Origin: Betaproteobacteria bacterium Ga0077526
GTDB taxonomy: Bacteria > Pseudomonadota > Gammaproteobacteria > Burkholderiales > Ga0077523
Reading direction: 5' to 3'
Assembly: GCA_001464765.1 (NCBI GenBank)
Contig: LNDV01000019.1
Location: 1-64,000 of the forward strand
DNA: 64,000 bases
The notes below the pieces were generated by a model, which was not told the DNA's origin, did not search any database, and worked only from the letters and a program-made list of their open reading frames with translations. Numbering within the stretch: the first letter of the stretch is position 1; every line of letters begins with the position of its first letter. Below are positions 36,378-45,945 of this stretch, one piece after another. The position numbers were made by a program, and so were the translations under genes.

Positions 36378-36788
36378 GGATGAATCTCCTGGATGGTCAG
36401 TGATGCCTGCAATGATTCTTGTGGACGCTGCCTGCCCCGGCCCGCGCGGCATTCGAGCCTTGGTGCACAGGGCGCGATACAACGACTGGGCGCGCTCGAT
36501 CCCGGGGGCCCGCAATCTTCATGCTCGACGGCACGTCGTTGACGCGAGGTTTTGTATCAGATGCCCCAGGCCGAAGCAACCGGTTCCGCGCTCCCCCTGA
36601 CATTCCTCATACGGCGGCGTCACTACTCCAGGTGATCGAGCTGATCGAGGTGACATTGTGAGACCCGGCCCGCCTTGGTACCCTGCTTGCGTCCGCCGGG
36701 GGCTGGTTCCTGGGGCTGGCCCCAGTGCAGCGCGATCCCTCAGTCCGAAAACCTGCGGTGCCGCGGTGCGGCCCAATTGGGAGGCTCT
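36378..36788. other. Divergent promoter region of the envelope cluster
   Basis: About 410 bp between divergent lipoprotein genes with no gene of its own. It should hold promoters for both directions. The ribosome site GGGAGG for the rightward gene is at about 36779-36784. No operator or riboswitch was recognised. Confidence 0.5.
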
Positions 36789-37781
36789 TTGAGAAAGTTA
36801 TTCATCCGTCTTCCCGCACTCCTGTGCGCTCTCGCCCTGGGCGGCTGCCTGTCCATGGGTTCGCTGACCGGCGGCGGCGCCGCCCCGAAGTGGGTCCTGA
36901 ACCCGCCAGAGGACACCGGCAGCGAGTGGTACGGCGTGGGCGAAGGCCCCGACCGGGAGACCGCACGGCGCGCCGCCCTCAAGGACGTCGCAACCAAGCT
37001 CCGCGTGAGCATTTCCGGCAAGCTCGAAAGCCAGATCACCGAGTCCAACGGCAAGGTCGATCGGCAGGCGCGCTCGCGTGTCTCGGAAGAAGTGTCCCGC
37101 ACCGAGTTCCGCAACTTCAATGTCGAGAAGACCGAAGAAGGCGGCAAGGGCTTCTACGTGCTGGTGAAGGTGGACCGCCCGTCCTTTGTGGGGGACATCC
37201 GCTCGAAGCTCGAACCACTGGATACCGAGATCGACGGTACCGTCTCGTCGCTCGAGAAAGCCTCGTCCCTCGAGCGATTCATCGGTTACCGCCGCCTGCT
37301 GCCTACGCTCGACAAGGCTTCTGCCCAGGCGGAGCTCCTGCTCGGCGCGGAGAACGGCGGGACCGGAAACGCCAAGCTCAAGCGCTACGCGGCCATCCGC
37401 CAGAGCGCGGACGAGGCCCGCACTGGCCTTGTCTTCAAGCTGCAATCCGCCGCCCAGGACGCCGATGTCGCCTCGGCCGTCGGGACCTTCGCCAACGAAA
37501 ACGGCATGCGGGCCGAGAGCGGCGCCAGCAACACCGGCAACGTTCTGGCGGTCAAGGTCGTGTCGCGCGAAGACGATATCCAGGGCTTCAAGACCGTGAA
37601 GCTCAACGTGAATCTCAATGTCCGCGACGACAAGGGCCGCTCGGTCGCGAGTCGCGACCACGAGGTCTCGGGCAGCTCGCGCTACGACTACAAGGCGGCC
37701 CGGCAAAATGCCATCGAGGACCTGCTCAAGGTGCTGCGTGACGAAGGTCCGCTGGTGGGCCTGGGCTTCGCGAAGAGCTGA
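36789..37781 (+). CDS. LPP20-family lipoprotein, TTG start
   Basis: 330 residues. I choose the TTG at 36789 because GGGAGG is 5-6 nt upstream and it opens a lipoprotein signal (LRKLFIRLPALLCALALGGC); no ATG or GTG fits. The mature part has KWVLNPPEDTGSEWYGVGEG, the LPP20 signature, with AARRAALKDVATKLRVSISGK-type helices and a FYVLVKVDR strand. A second domain (about 210-330) contains LAVKVVSREDDIQGFKTVKLNVNL. It is followed by the FecR-domain gene and is probably co-transcribed with it. Confidence 0.85.
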   Translation: MRKLFIRLPALLCALALGGCLSMGSLTGGGAAPKWVLNPPEDTGSEWYGVGEGPDRETARRAALKDVATKLRVSISGKLESQITESNGKVDRQARSRVSEEVSRTEFRNFNVEKTEEGGKGFYVLVKVDRPSFVGDIRSKLEPLDTEIDGTVSSLEKASSLERFIGYRRLLPTLDKASAQAELLLGAENGGTGNAKLKRYAAIRQSADEARTGLVFKLQSAAQDADVASAVGTFANENGMRAESGASNTGNVLAVKVVSREDDIQGFKTVKLNVNLNVRDDKGRSVASRDHEVSGSSRYDYKAARQNAIEDLLKVLRDEGPLVGLGFAKS

Positions 37782-37903
37782 GCCCGCGCGGGAGCCCCGT
37801 CAACACGCCGGCGACGGTGGCCGTTAGGCTGCAAGCAGTGCGGTCGCCCTGCCCCCTCCCCGATCCGCGGCTCCGTCGCGGTTCTGCCCCGGAGATCGAC
37901 GTC

Positions 37904-38677
37904 ATGAAGCTGAAGTCCCTGTCCCTGGTCCTTGCGCTGTGCGTCACGATCTGCCCGGTTTTGGCCGGTACGGCGCGGGCACACGAGGTCGAGATCGTCC
38001 GCGTGGACGGCACCGCCGAAGTGCGTTCGGCAGACGGCAAGCCCGGCCCGGCAGTCAAGGTCGGCACACGCGTCCCGCCGGGCGGCACCATCAGCACGGG
38101 CGAGAACGGCAAGGTCGTCGTCAGGCTGCAGAACTCCGGCTTTGCCGTGCTCGATCGCAAGAGCAAGCTCGAAGTCAACCGCGCCAGCAACGGTGCCCTG
38201 GGCGTCCTGCGCCAGGTCAGCGGCTGGATCTACTACGCGCTGTCGCGCACCGCGCATCGTGACCGGCAGGCGCAGGTCCAGACTTCCGTCGCGGTGCTGG
38301 GCATCCGCGGGACGCGGTTTCTCGTCGTGGTCCTTCCCGATCGCAATGAGGTCGGCATGCGCAAGGGGACCATCAATGTCGAGAGCCCCGAGGGCGAGTT
38401 CGAGTTGAATCGCGCGGACGAGAAGGCCGAGTTCGACGCTTACAAGGCGCAGGGTCAGGCGGCTGTCGAGAAGGAGCAGGAGGATTTCCGGAAGTACCAG
38501 GAATCCACGAAGAAGGAGTTCTCGGAGTTCGTGCGGGAATTCACGCTCGGCGCCAACCGCCAGGCCGCGTTCGACGGCAAGAAGGTGCGCGAACAGGCAT
38601 TGAGCGCAGAGCTGCTGCGCGACATGGAAGCCGCGGAGTTCTACGGCGGCGAGTGGCTGGACAAGGTCAACGACTGA
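37904..38677 (+). CDS. FecR-domain periplasmic protein
   Basis: 257 residues from ATG 37904, with a signal peptide (LVLALCVTICPVLAGTARA). The FecR domain (about 25-150) has VDGTAEVRSADG, PGGTISTGENGKVVVRLQ and QTSVAVLGIRGTRFLVVV. Unlike iron-signalling FecR it has no N-terminal TM or anti-sigma part and no nearby sigma factor, so a structural or ligand-binding role at the envelope is more likely. The C-terminal third (about 165-257) is a charged helical or coiled-coil region (VEKEQEDFRKYQESTKKEF). Confidence 0.85.
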   Translation: MKLKSLSLVLALCVTICPVLAGTARAHEVEIVRVDGTAEVRSADGKPGPAVKVGTRVPPGGTISTGENGKVVVRLQNSGFAVLDRKSKLEVNRASNGALGVLRQVSGWIYYALSRTAHRDRQAQVQTSVAVLGIRGTRFLVVVLPDRNEVGMRKGTINVESPEGEFELNRADEKAEFDAYKAQGQAAVEKEQEDFRKYQESTKKEFSEFVREFTLGANRQAAFDGKKVREQALSAELLRDMEAAEFYGGEWLDKVND

Positions 38678-38689
38678 CGGCGGAGCCTG

Positions 38690-38731
38690 CCCGGCAACCG
38701 GGAAACGATGCGGAGCCCTTGCGGCCCCGCA
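38690..38731. terminator. Possible hairpins between convergent genes
   Basis: Two short stems lie in the gap between the FecR and CsgG-like genes: CCCGG/CCGGG (38690-38702) and TGCGG/CCGCA (38709-38731). Neither has a clear T-tract, so a termination role is only possible. Confidence 0.3.
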
Positions 38732-38738
38732 CCCGCGG

Positions 38739-39839
38739 TCACTGACTGAACTTCTTCATCCCTGAGGCGAACTTCTCGAGCGCGTTGGCCTCGTGCTTGA
38801 TGATGACGCGATCGCCCAGGCTCACCTTCTTGGCTTTCTCCTCATCGTCGGGTACCACCCAGGCTTCGTCCTCGGTGATCACGCTCGATACCCTGCCGTG
38901 GACGACGTCCACGAGATCGATGGTCTTCTGCCCGGTGATGGGATTCTCGTTCTCGCGCTCGGTGGCGATCATCACCTTCATTTCCTGTCGCACGCCCTGC
39001 CCGGTGCCGACGGAGACCCGGAAGATCGATGCTTTCGGGCTGGAACGCCTGCCGATGACGTAGCCCTTGGGGGCGAAGACGTTCGCGAGTTCGGCCATGT
39101 CGGCCGCCGTAGGAACCGCGGCATTGAGTGCACCCACCATCATCGCCCCCTGCACCTGGGCTGCCGCATTGGCGGTACGTTGTTCCTGCTTGCCGGAGCC
39201 GACGACACCCTTGAGTTCTCGCAGACTCGGGATTTCGTAGACCTTGACCGTCGTGCTCACCCTGGCGTTATGGAGCATATGCGGCTTCACGACGAAGACG
39301 TCATTGGTACCGTCGACCGCGAAGCGCTGCACGAATTCACCGCCGTAGGAACCCATCAGCGAGAGCGCGAGGGCGTCACCGCCCGTGGCCCGCTGCTCCG
39401 ATACGGCCACGGACGAGTAGGACGCGTTCGTGACCGAAGGCTTGACCGCGAACTGCGCCACGGATGGCTGGACGTTGCTCGAGCACTTGCTGCGACCCTG
39501 CATCTCGCACGCCTTGATCTCCTGATCCAGGCGGTCGGCGAGCGAACGGTCGACGACTTCCACTCCCTTCTTGACCAGTTCGGCCTCGACGGCGCGGGAG
39601 AAGGCTTCGTTCATCTCGCGATTGGCACGACCGCCTTCGGCGTTGTCCACAGCAAGGAGGATGACACGGGCGCGACTGCGGGACCGTTCGACGGCCTCCT
39701 TGGTGGGCATGCGCTCGGCTTTCTCCATATCGGTCGTGGTGTCCTCGGCGAAGTCAGACAGGTTGATGGTCGTCGAGCAGCCGGAAATCACCAGACTTAG
39801 GGATAGCGCCATCAGCGCCATGACGTGGGAACGAAGCAT
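38739..39839 (-). CDS. CsgG-like outer-membrane lipoprotein
   Basis: 366 residues from ATG 39839 with AGGAG upstream. The signal ends in the lipobox VISGC. The mature part shows the CsgG-like pattern ILLAVDNAEGG...AFSRAVEAELVKKGVEVVDRSLADRLDQEI, then FAVDGTNDVFVVKPHMLHNARVSTTVKVYEI. CsgG proteins form outer-membrane export pores for curli-type subunits, but the similarity here is partial and the C-terminal 120 residues (VHGRVSSVITEDEAWVVPDD) differ. No csgA/B/E/F genes are visible. It converges on the FecR-domain gene. Confidence 0.6.
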   Translation of the reverse strand: MLRSHVMALMALSLSLVISGCSTTINLSDFAEDTTTDMEKAERMPTKEAVERSRSRARVILLAVDNAEGGRANREMNEAFSRAVEAELVKKGVEVVDRSLADRLDQEIKACEMQGRSKCSSNVQPSVAQFAVKPSVTNASYSSVAVSEQRATGGDALALSLMGSYGGEFVQRFAVDGTNDVFVVKPHMLHNARVSTTVKVYEIPSLRELKGVVGSGKQEQRTANAAAQVQGAMMVGALNAAVPTAADMAELANVFAPKGYVIGRRSSPKASIFRVSVGTGQGVRQEMKVMIATERENENPITGQKTIDLVDVVHGRVSSVITEDEAWVVPDDEEKAKKVSLGDRVIIKHEANALEKFASGMKKFSQ

Positions 39840-40233
39840 CGGTGCAACTCCTCTCGCGGGTCTCTACAGCCGTCCTGTCGGGGTCACGGGGCAAAGCGGG
39901 CGGGAGCCTTTCGCCTGACCGGTACGGGTGACGCCGTGGGAAACGCCCCCGAGTTGATTTCTGCTTGGCAATGTAGCGCCAGTGCCGGTGCCCGCGCAAC
40001 CCGGCGTCGCAAGAGATACGCCCGATCGCGCGGGGACCACCGGGCAGCGGCCCGGGGAGCGCACGAGGTCGGTGCGCTCCTGGCTCGCGCCTGCTTCGGG
40101 TACACGCTGGGACGCGACTGCAGCGATGGGGCCTCTCCGTGGTCCGGTGGGACAATCGGGAAGACGCCAATGACAGGCGGTTGTCAGGGTGACATCCGCG
40201 AAATCGACCACGGACCGCCGGAAACGTCCTGTG
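39840..40233. other. Intergenic, nothing recognised
   Basis: About 390 bp between the start of the CsgG-like gene and the end of rmlD. It holds the CsgG-like ribosome site (about 39846-39852). I see no gene, REP or convincing terminator in the rest. Confidence 0.45.
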
Positions 40234-41130
40234 TCAGCGCGACGCCGGTTCAGCCAGACACTGCTCCAGCGCCGCCTGCCAGTGCGGCGCCTCGATCCCG
40301 AAAACCCGCTTCAGCTTGCCGTTGTCCAGCACCGAGTTCGCCGGACGGGTGGCCGGCAGCGGATAAGCCGAGGCGGGGATCGGGTGCACCTGCACGTGAC
40401 GCCGTGCCGCGAGTTCCGGGGCCAGATCGCGGATCGCGCAGGCATAGGCGTGCCACGTGGTCGATCCGCTGTTCGTGAGGTGATACACGCCGCTGGCGGT
40501 TGAAAGCGTTCGACGCGCGTCCGCGGAGCCCTGCCACCTGGAGATGATGGCCGCCGGTACATCCGCGAGTGTCCGGCACCACGTCGGCGTACCGTGCTGA
40601 TCGGCCACGACACGAAGCTCATCGCGTTCCTTCATCAGGCGCAGCATGGTGAGCATGAAGTTGCCCCCGCGCCGGCCGTACACCCATGCCGTGCGGAAGA
40701 TCAGGTGCGCGCCGCCTGCCGCCGCCACCGCCTGTTCGCCCGCGAGCTTCGTGCGTCCGTACGCATTGAGCGGCGCGGGAACATCTTCCTCCGTCCACGC
40801 GCCGACCCTGGCCCCGTCGAACACGTAGTCCGTCGAGTAGTGAACCATCAACCCGCCGAGCGCCGCCATCTCGCGCGCCATCGCTCCAGGCGCCAGGCCG
40901 TTCACCGCCATGGCGGTTGCCTCGTCGGTCTCTGCCTTGTCGACCGCCGTGTAGGCCGCGGCATTGACCAGCACGTCAGGCGCTTGCGCGCGCACGTACG
41001 AGGCAAGCGCGGACTCATCGGCGATGTCCAGTTCGGGATAGTCGATGGCGACCACGGACCCGAGCGGTGCGAGGGCGCGCTGCAGCTCGAAGCCCACCTG
41101 CCCGTTCGCACCGATGACGAGGCACTTCAT
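40234..41130 (-). CDS. rmlD: dTDP-4-dehydrorhamnose reductase
   Basis: 298 residues from ATG 41130, overlapping rmlC by 4 nt (ATGA). The Rossmann motif is GANGQVG at the N-terminus, with STDYVFDG and the catalytic YGRTKLAGE further on. It catalyses the last step to dTDP-L-rhamnose and is the fourth rml gene in the order B-A-C-D. A much longer open frame on the same strand runs through rmlC and rmlA but is not coding. Confidence 0.96.
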   Translation of the reverse strand: MKCLVIGANGQVGFELQRALAPLGSVVAIDYPELDIADESALASYVRAQAPDVLVNAAAYTAVDKAETDEATAMAVNGLAPGAMAREMAALGGLMVHYSTDYVFDGARVGAWTEEDVPAPLNAYGRTKLAGEQAVAAAGGAHLIFRTAWVYGRRGGNFMLTMLRLMKERDELRVVADQHGTPTWCRTLADVPAAIISRWQGSADARRTLSTASGVYHLTNSGSTTWHAYACAIRDLAPELAARRHVQVHPIPASAYPLPATRPANSVLDNGKLKRVFGIEAPHWQAALEQCLAEPASR

Positions 41131-41672
41131 GGATAGGTCTCGCATTCCGCAAGCGGCTTGGCGTTGCGGTCCTTCTCGGACAACGTGGGGTCTCCCTGCA
41201 GCGGCCATGCAACGCCGAGTGACGGGTCGTTCCATTGCAGACTGCGCTCGTGCTCCGGTGCCCAGTAGTCGGTGGTCTTGTACAGAAACTCCGCGGCGTC
41301 GCTCGTCACGAGAAAGCCGTGGGCGAAACCCGGCGGAATCCACAGCACGCGCTTGTTGTCCGCCGAAAGCTCGGCGCCGAACCATTGCCCGAAACTCGGC
41401 GAGCTGCGGCGAAGATCGACCGCGACATCGAACACGGAGCCCGAGACGACCCGCACGAGCTTTCCCTGCGGTTGCCGGATCTGATAGTGCAGGCCGCGCA
41501 GCACGTTGCGGCCGGATCGGGAGTGGTTGTCCTGCACGAACGTGACATCCGCGCCCGTGAGCTCGCGGAACACGCGCTGGTTGTAGCTCTCGAGGAAGAA
41601 GCCCCGGGCATCGCCGAACACCTTGGGCTCCATCAGCACAACGCCATTCAGCGCACGCTCGACGACGTTCAT
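41127..41672 (-). CDS. rmlC: dTDP-4-dehydrorhamnose 3,5-epimerase
   Basis: 181 residues, the normal RmlC length. It has the cupin fold with FLESYNQRVFRELTG, FVQDNHSRSGRNVLRGLHYQ (conserved His) and KRVLWIPPGFAHGFLV. It epimerises C3 and C5 of dTDP-4-keto-6-deoxyglucose. The gene is 9 nt after rmlA and overlaps rmlD, one transcription unit. Confidence 0.97.
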   Translation of the reverse strand: MNVVERALNGVVLMEPKVFGDARGFFLESYNQRVFRELTGADVTFVQDNHSRSGRNVLRGLHYQIRQPQGKLVRVVSGSVFDVAVDLRRSSPSFGQWFGAELSADNKRVLWIPPGFAHGFLVTSDAAEFLYKTTDYWAPEHERSLQWNDPSLGVAWPLQGDPTLSEKDRNAKPLAECETYP

Positions 41673-41681
41673 GGCCCGGCC

Positions 41682-42572
41682 CTAGAACACACGCTCGCGC
41701 AGCACCTGCTGCAGGTACTGCCCGTAGCCGGATTTGATCAGGGCCGCCGCGAGCTTCTCCAGTTGCGCGGCATCGATGTAGCCCATGCGGTAGGCGATCT
41801 CTTCCGGGCACGCGATCTTCAGTCCCTGGCGCTTTTCCACCGTCTGCACGAATGACGAGGCCTCCACGAGGGATTCGTGCGTACCGGTGTCGAGCCACGC
41901 GTAACCGCGACCCATGGTGACGACGGACAATTCGTTCCACTCCAGATAGCGGCGGTTGACGTCGGTGATCTCGAGCTCGCCGCGGGGCGAAGGTTTCAGG
42001 TTCTTCGCGACATCGACGACGCGGGCGTCGTAGAAGTACAGGCCCGTCACGGCGTAGCGCGACTTCGGCTTGGCGGGCTTCTCCTCGATGCTCACCGCCT
42101 TGCCGGCGTCGTCGAACTCCACGACGCCGTAGCGCTCGGGGTCGGTGACGGGGTAGGCGAACACCGTGGCGCCGTCCTGGCGCTCGTTCGCCGCACGCAG
42201 CGGCACCGCCAGATCGTGGCCGTAAAAGATGTTGTCGCCGAGGACGAGGGCCGAAGGTGCCCCGCCGAGAAAGGTCTCGCCGATGAGGAAGGCCTGCGCG
42301 AGACCATCGGGCGAGGGTTGCACGGCGTAGGAGATGTCCATGCCCCAGCGCGAGCCGTCGCCCAGCAGATCGCGGAAGCGCGGGGTGTCCTGCGGCGTGG
42401 AGATGATCAGCACGTCCCGTATACCCGCCAGCATGAGCGTGGTGAGCGGGTAGTAGATCATCGGCTTGTCGTACACGGGAAGCAGTTGCTTCGACACAAC
42501 CTGCGTCGCCGGGTAGAGGCGTGTGCCGGAGCCACCGGCGAGGATGATGCCTTTGCGGGGACGTGCAGTCAT
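41682..42572 (-). CDS. rmlA: Glucose-1-phosphate thymidylyltransferase
   Basis: 296 residues from ATG 42572, which gives the exact family start [20 protein letters not shown]. An upstream start would read through a mini-REP and is rejected. The nucleotidyltransferase motifs GGSGTRLYP and EEKPAKPKS are present. It makes dTDP-glucose. The REP-filled 159-bp gap to rmlB interrupts an otherwise tight operon. Confidence 0.97.
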   Translation of the reverse strand: MTARPRKGIILAGGSGTRLYPATQVVSKQLLPVYDKPMIYYPLTTLMLAGIRDVLIISTPQDTPRFRDLLGDGSRWGMDISYAVQPSPDGLAQAFLIGETFLGGAPSALVLGDNIFYGHDLAVPLRAANERQDGATVFAYPVTDPERYGVVEFDDAGKAVSIEEKPAKPKSRYAVTGLYFYDARVVDVAKNLKPSPRGELEITDVNRRYLEWNELSVVTMGRGYAWLDTGTHESLVEASSFVQTVEKRQGLKIACPEEIAYRMGYIDAAQLEKLAAALIKSGYGQYLQQVLRERVF

Positions 42573-42584
42573 GAAGCGTTCTCC

Positions 42585-42727
42585 GTAGCCCGGACTCCGT
42601 CCGGGAACCAATCAATCGCACCGCGCGGATTACCACCGCACGTCCACCCGTAGCCCGGACTCTGTCCGGGCAGTAATCCGAAAGCGCCCCGCGAATCCGC
42701 ACCGCACCCCGGGCGGCGCCCGGGCTA
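42585..42727. repeat. Three mini-REPs between rmlB and rmlA
   Basis: Short forms lie at 42585-42606 and 42650-42670 (direct, GTAGCCCGGACTCCGTCCGG type) and about 42705-42727 (inverted). Each has a 7-bp stem with a 3-nt loop and lacks the inner arms of the full element. They sit inside the rml operon, 13 nt upstream of the rmlA start and 4 nt after the rmlB stop, where they could affect mRNA processing. Confidence 0.88.
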
Positions 42728-42731
42728 CGGG

Positions 42732-43787
42732 TCAGCGTCGTACGTAGTTGACGTCCAGCCACTGCCGGTATTCGCCGGACTGTACCGCCTTTACCCAGTC
42801 GGCATTGTCCAGGTACCACTGCACGGTGCGGCGCATGCCGTCCTCGAATGCCACCGAGGGTTCCCATCCGAGTTCACGCGCGATCTTGCGGGCATCGATA
42901 GCGTAGCGGCGATCGTGCCCCGGTCGATCGGTTACGTAGGTGATCAGCCGTGAGTAGGGCTCACGCGCAGGCGCGAGCTCGTCGAGGATACGGCACAAGG
43001 TATGCACGACCTCGATGTTCTGCCGCTCGCTGTTGCCACCAACGTTGTAGACCTCCCCCGGCGTGCCGCGCGCGAGAACCGCGCGAATGGCCGAGCAATG
43101 GTCGCCGACATACAGCCAGTCCCGCACGTTCTTTCCGTCGCCGTAGACGGGCAACGGCTCGCCCGCCAATGCCTTGCTGATCATCAGTGGGATCAGCTTC
43201 TCGGGAAACTGCAGCGGGCCATAGTTGTTGGAGCAGTTGGTCGTGAGCACCGGCATGCCGTACGTGTGATGCCACGCCCTCACCAGATGATCGGACGCTG
43301 CTTTCGACGCAGAGTACGGGCTGTTGGGCGCGTACGCAGTGGTCTCGGAGAACGCCGCGTCGTCCGGCCCGAGGGACCCATAGACCTCGTCCGTGGACAC
43401 GTGCAGAAACCGGAACGAGCTGTCGCGCCCCAGGGTGTCGCGCCAATAGCCCAGCGCCGCCTGCAGCAGATGGAACGTACCGACAACGTTGGTCTGCACG
43501 AAATCGCCGGCGCCGTGGATCGAGCGATCCACATGGCTCTCGGCCGCGAAATTGACGATGGCGCGCGGCCGATGCTCGGCGAGCAATTGTTCGAGTCGGG
43601 GCTGATCGGCGATGTCCGCCTGCACGAACACATGGCGGGCATCGCCCGCGAGCGGCGCCAGATTGGCGACGTTACCCGCGTAGGTGAGCTTGTCGACATT
43701 GATCACGGGCTCGCCGGAGGCGCCCATCCAGTCCAGCACGAAGTTGGACCCGATGAAGCCGGCACCGCCCGTGATGAGGACCGTCAC
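42732..43787 (-). CDS. rmlB: dTDP-glucose 4,6-dehydratase
   Basis: 351 residues. The NAD motif is [10 protein letters not shown] (7-16), with the catalytic STDEVYG segment and the [11 protein letters not shown]yr/Lys pair. It converts dTDP-glucose to dTDP-4-keto-6-deoxyglucose. It overlaps the fucose synthase gene by 4 nt, linking the rhamnose and fucose genes in one unit. Confidence 0.97.
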   Translation of the reverse strand: MTVLITGGAGFIGSNFVLDWMGASGEPVINVDKLTYAGNVANLAPLAGDARHVFVQADIADQPRLEQLLAEHRPRAIVNFAAESHVDRSIHGAGDFVQTNVVGTFHLLQAALGYWRDTLGRDSSFRFLHVSTDEVYGSLGPDDAAFSETTAYAPNSPYSASKAASDHLVRAWHHTYGMPVLTTNCSNNYGPLQFPEKLIPLMISKALAGEPLPVYGDGKNVRDWLYVGDHCSAIRAVLARGTPGEVYNVGGNSERQNIEVVHTLCRILDELAPAREPYSRLITYVTDRPGHDRRYAIDARKIARELGWEPSVAFEDGMRRTVQWYLDNADWVKAVQSGEYRQWLDVNYVRR

Positions 43788-44743
43788 TTTCTTGACCCCA
43801 TGTAGTCCTCCACCGCCAGGCGGATCCCGGTTTCGAGATCCACCTTCGGGCGCCAGCCCAGCGAGAACATGCGGCCCGAGTCCATCAGCTTGCGGGGCGT
43901 GCCGTCCGGCTTGGAGGTGTCGAACACCAGCTTGCCCTGGAAGCCCACGGCCTTCTGCGTGGTCTCGGCGAGTTCGCGGATGGTGACTTCCGATTCGCAG
44001 CCCACGTTGATCAGCGGCGGCTTGAACCGTGCGAGGAGATCGTCGTACTCGGCGTCGGGCGCCGTGAGCAGACGCACGCAGGCATCGGCCATGTCGTCGC
44101 TGTAGAGGAATTCACGCCTGGGCGTGCCCGTGCCCCACACCACGACCTCGGCATCGCCACGCTCCTTGGCTTCGATCATCTTGCGGATGAGCGCTGGCAG
44201 CACATGGGAGTTCTGCAGGTCGTAGTTGTCGTTGGGGCCGTAGAGATTGGTGGGCATCACCGCCATGTACTTGGTGCCGTACTCGCGGTTGTAGGACCAG
44301 CACATCTCGATGCCGGCGATCTTCGCCAGGGCGTAGGGCCGGTTGGTGGGTTCCAGCGGACCGGTGAGCAGGTGCTCTTCCTTCATCGGCTGCGGGCAGT
44401 CCCGCGGGTAGATGCACGACGAGCCCAGGAACAGCAGCCGCGTGACCCCGTTGCGGTAGGCCTCGTGGATCACGTTGTTCTGGATGGCCAGATTGCGGAA
44501 GATGAACTGCGCCGGGTAGGTGTTGTTGGCCATGATGCCGCCCACCTTGGCGGCGGCCAGCACCACGTACTCCGGCTTGTTTTCCTGGAAGAACGCCTGC
44601 ACCTGGCTCTGGTTTTCGAGATCCAGTTCGGCGTGAGTGCGCAGCAGCAGGTTGCTGTAGCCCGCATGCTGCAGCCGGCGAACCAGCGCGGAGCCCACGA
44701 GCCCGCGGTGCCCCGCCACGAAAACGCGCGCGTCGGATTTCAT
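43784..44743 (-). CDS. fcl: GDP-L-fucose synthase
   Basis: 319 residues. The N-terminal motif is [14 protein letters not shown], followed by [10 protein letters not shown] and the catalytic YALAKIAG. It is the epimerase-reductase that turns GDP-4-keto-6-deoxymannose into GDP-L-fucose, the step after Gmd, whose gene is 27 nt upstream. Confidence 0.97.
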   Translation of the reverse strand: MKSDARVFVAGHRGLVGSALVRRLQHAGYSNLLLRTHAELDLENQSQVQAFFQENKPEYVVLAAAKVGGIMANNTYPAQFIFRNLAIQNNVIHEAYRNGVTRLLFLGSSCIYPRDCPQPMKEEHLLTGPLEPTNRPYALAKIAGIEMCWSYNREYGTKYMAVMPTNLYGPNDNYDLQNSHVLPALIRKMIEAKERGDAEVVVWGTGTPRREFLYSDDMADACVRLLTAPDAEYDDLLARFKPPLINVGCESEVTIRELAETTQKAVGFQGKLVFDTSKPDGTPRKLMDSGRMFSLGWRPKVDLETGIRLAVEDYMGSRK

Positions 44744-44770
44744 CGGTAGCAGCCTCCGGCGGGTGCGAGA

Positions 44771-45856
44771 TTACTCATGGTAGTCGTAGGCCGAGTAGCC
44801 ATGACGCTTGACGAGCTCGTCGCGCTCGGCCGCCTTGAGGTCTTCTCGCACCATCTCGGCAACGAGTTCCTGGAAGGTGATCTTCGGCTTCCAGCCGAGC
44901 TTGGCGTTGGCCTTGGCGGGGTCGCCCAGGAGAGTCTCGACTTCCGCCGGGCGGAAATAGCGCGGGTCCACCGCGACCACCACTTTGCCGTCGGGCAAAG
45001 AGCCCTTCTCTTCCACACCGCTGCCGGACCACGTGATCTTCATGCCGAGTTCGGACGCGGCGGCATCCACGAAATCTCTCACGCTGTGCTGCACGCCGGT
45101 GGCGATGACGAAGTCCTCCGCCTTGTCCTGCTGGAGCATCAGCCACATGGCTTCGACGTAGTCGCGGGCGTGGCCCCAGTCCCGCAGGGAATCCATGTTG
45201 CCGAGGAACAGGCACTCCTGGAGGCCCAGCTTGATGCGCGCCAGCGCCCGGGTGATCTTGCGGGTGACGAAGGTCTCCCCGCGGATCGGCGATTCGTGAT
45301 TGAACAGGATGCCGTTGCAGGCATACATGCCATACGACTCACGATAGTTGACGGTGATCCAGTAGCCGTAGAGCTTGGCCACCGCGTACGGGCTGCGCGG
45401 GTAGAAGGGCGTGGTTTCCTTCTGGGGGATCTCCTGCACGAGCCCGTAGAGCTCGGACGTGGAGGCCTGGTAGAACCGGGTTTTCTTCTCGAGGCCCAGG
45501 ATGCGGATGGCCTCGAGCATGCGCAGCACGCCCACGCCGTCGGCATTGGCAGTGAACTCGGGTTCCTCGAACGACACGGCCACGTGGCTCTGGGCGGCGA
45601 GGTTGTAGATCTCGTCCGGCTGCACCTGCTGGATGATGCGCACGAGGCTGGAGGAGTCCGTCATGTCGCCGTAGTGCAGGATGAAGCGGCGCCCCCGCTC
45701 CTGCGGGCCCTGGTACAGATGGTCGATGCGGTCGGTGTTGAACAGCGACGTGCGCCGCTTGATGCCATGGACGATGTAGCCCTTGGCCAGCAGAAGCTCG
45801 GCAAGGTACGCGCCGTCCTGCCCGGTGATGCCGGTGATGAGTGCGGATTTGGTCAT
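44771..45856 (-). CDS. gmd: GDP-mannose 4,6-dehydratase
   Basis: 361 residues, the usual length. It begins [21 protein letters not shown], with the GxxGxxG motif, and has the STSELYG catalytic segment and [15 protein letters not shown]. It makes GDP-4-keto-6-deoxymannose for GDP-fucose synthesis together with the next gene. Confidence 0.97.
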   Translation of the reverse strand: MTKSALITGITGQDGAYLAELLLAKGYIVHGIKRRTSLFNTDRIDHLYQGPQERGRRFILHYGDMTDSSSLVRIIQQVQPDEIYNLAAQSHVAVSFEEPEFTANADGVGVLRMLEAIRILGLEKKTRFYQASTSELYGLVQEIPQKETTPFYPRSPYAVAKLYGYWITVNYRESYGMYACNGILFNHESPIRGETFVTRKITRALARIKLGLQECLFLGNMDSLRDWGHARDYVEAMWLMLQQDKAEDFVIATGVQHSVRDFVDAAASELGMKITWSGSGVEEKGSLPDGKVVVAVDPRYFRPAEVETLLGDPAKANAKLGWKPKITFQELVAEMVREDLKAAERDELVKRHGYSAYDYHE

Positions 45857-45945
45857 GGAGTGTGTCGCTTGTTGCTCGCAGTCATGACGCGAGGGTCTCG
45901 TTCACGCCGTATTGTCGCCGATTGCGCGGCGGCGGGGCTCGGCGT

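Noticed and set aside
37904..38677. FecR gene as part of an iron-responsive sigma/anti-sigma pair
   Set aside because: No sigma factor gene, no TonB receptor and no anti-sigma N-terminus; the protein has a signal peptide and a lone FecR domain.
41131..42867. Long upstream extension of the rmlD frame through rmlC and rmlA
   Set aside because: The true rmlD start is the ATG at 41130 in an ATGA overlap with rmlC; the upstream part is out of frame with two recognised genes.
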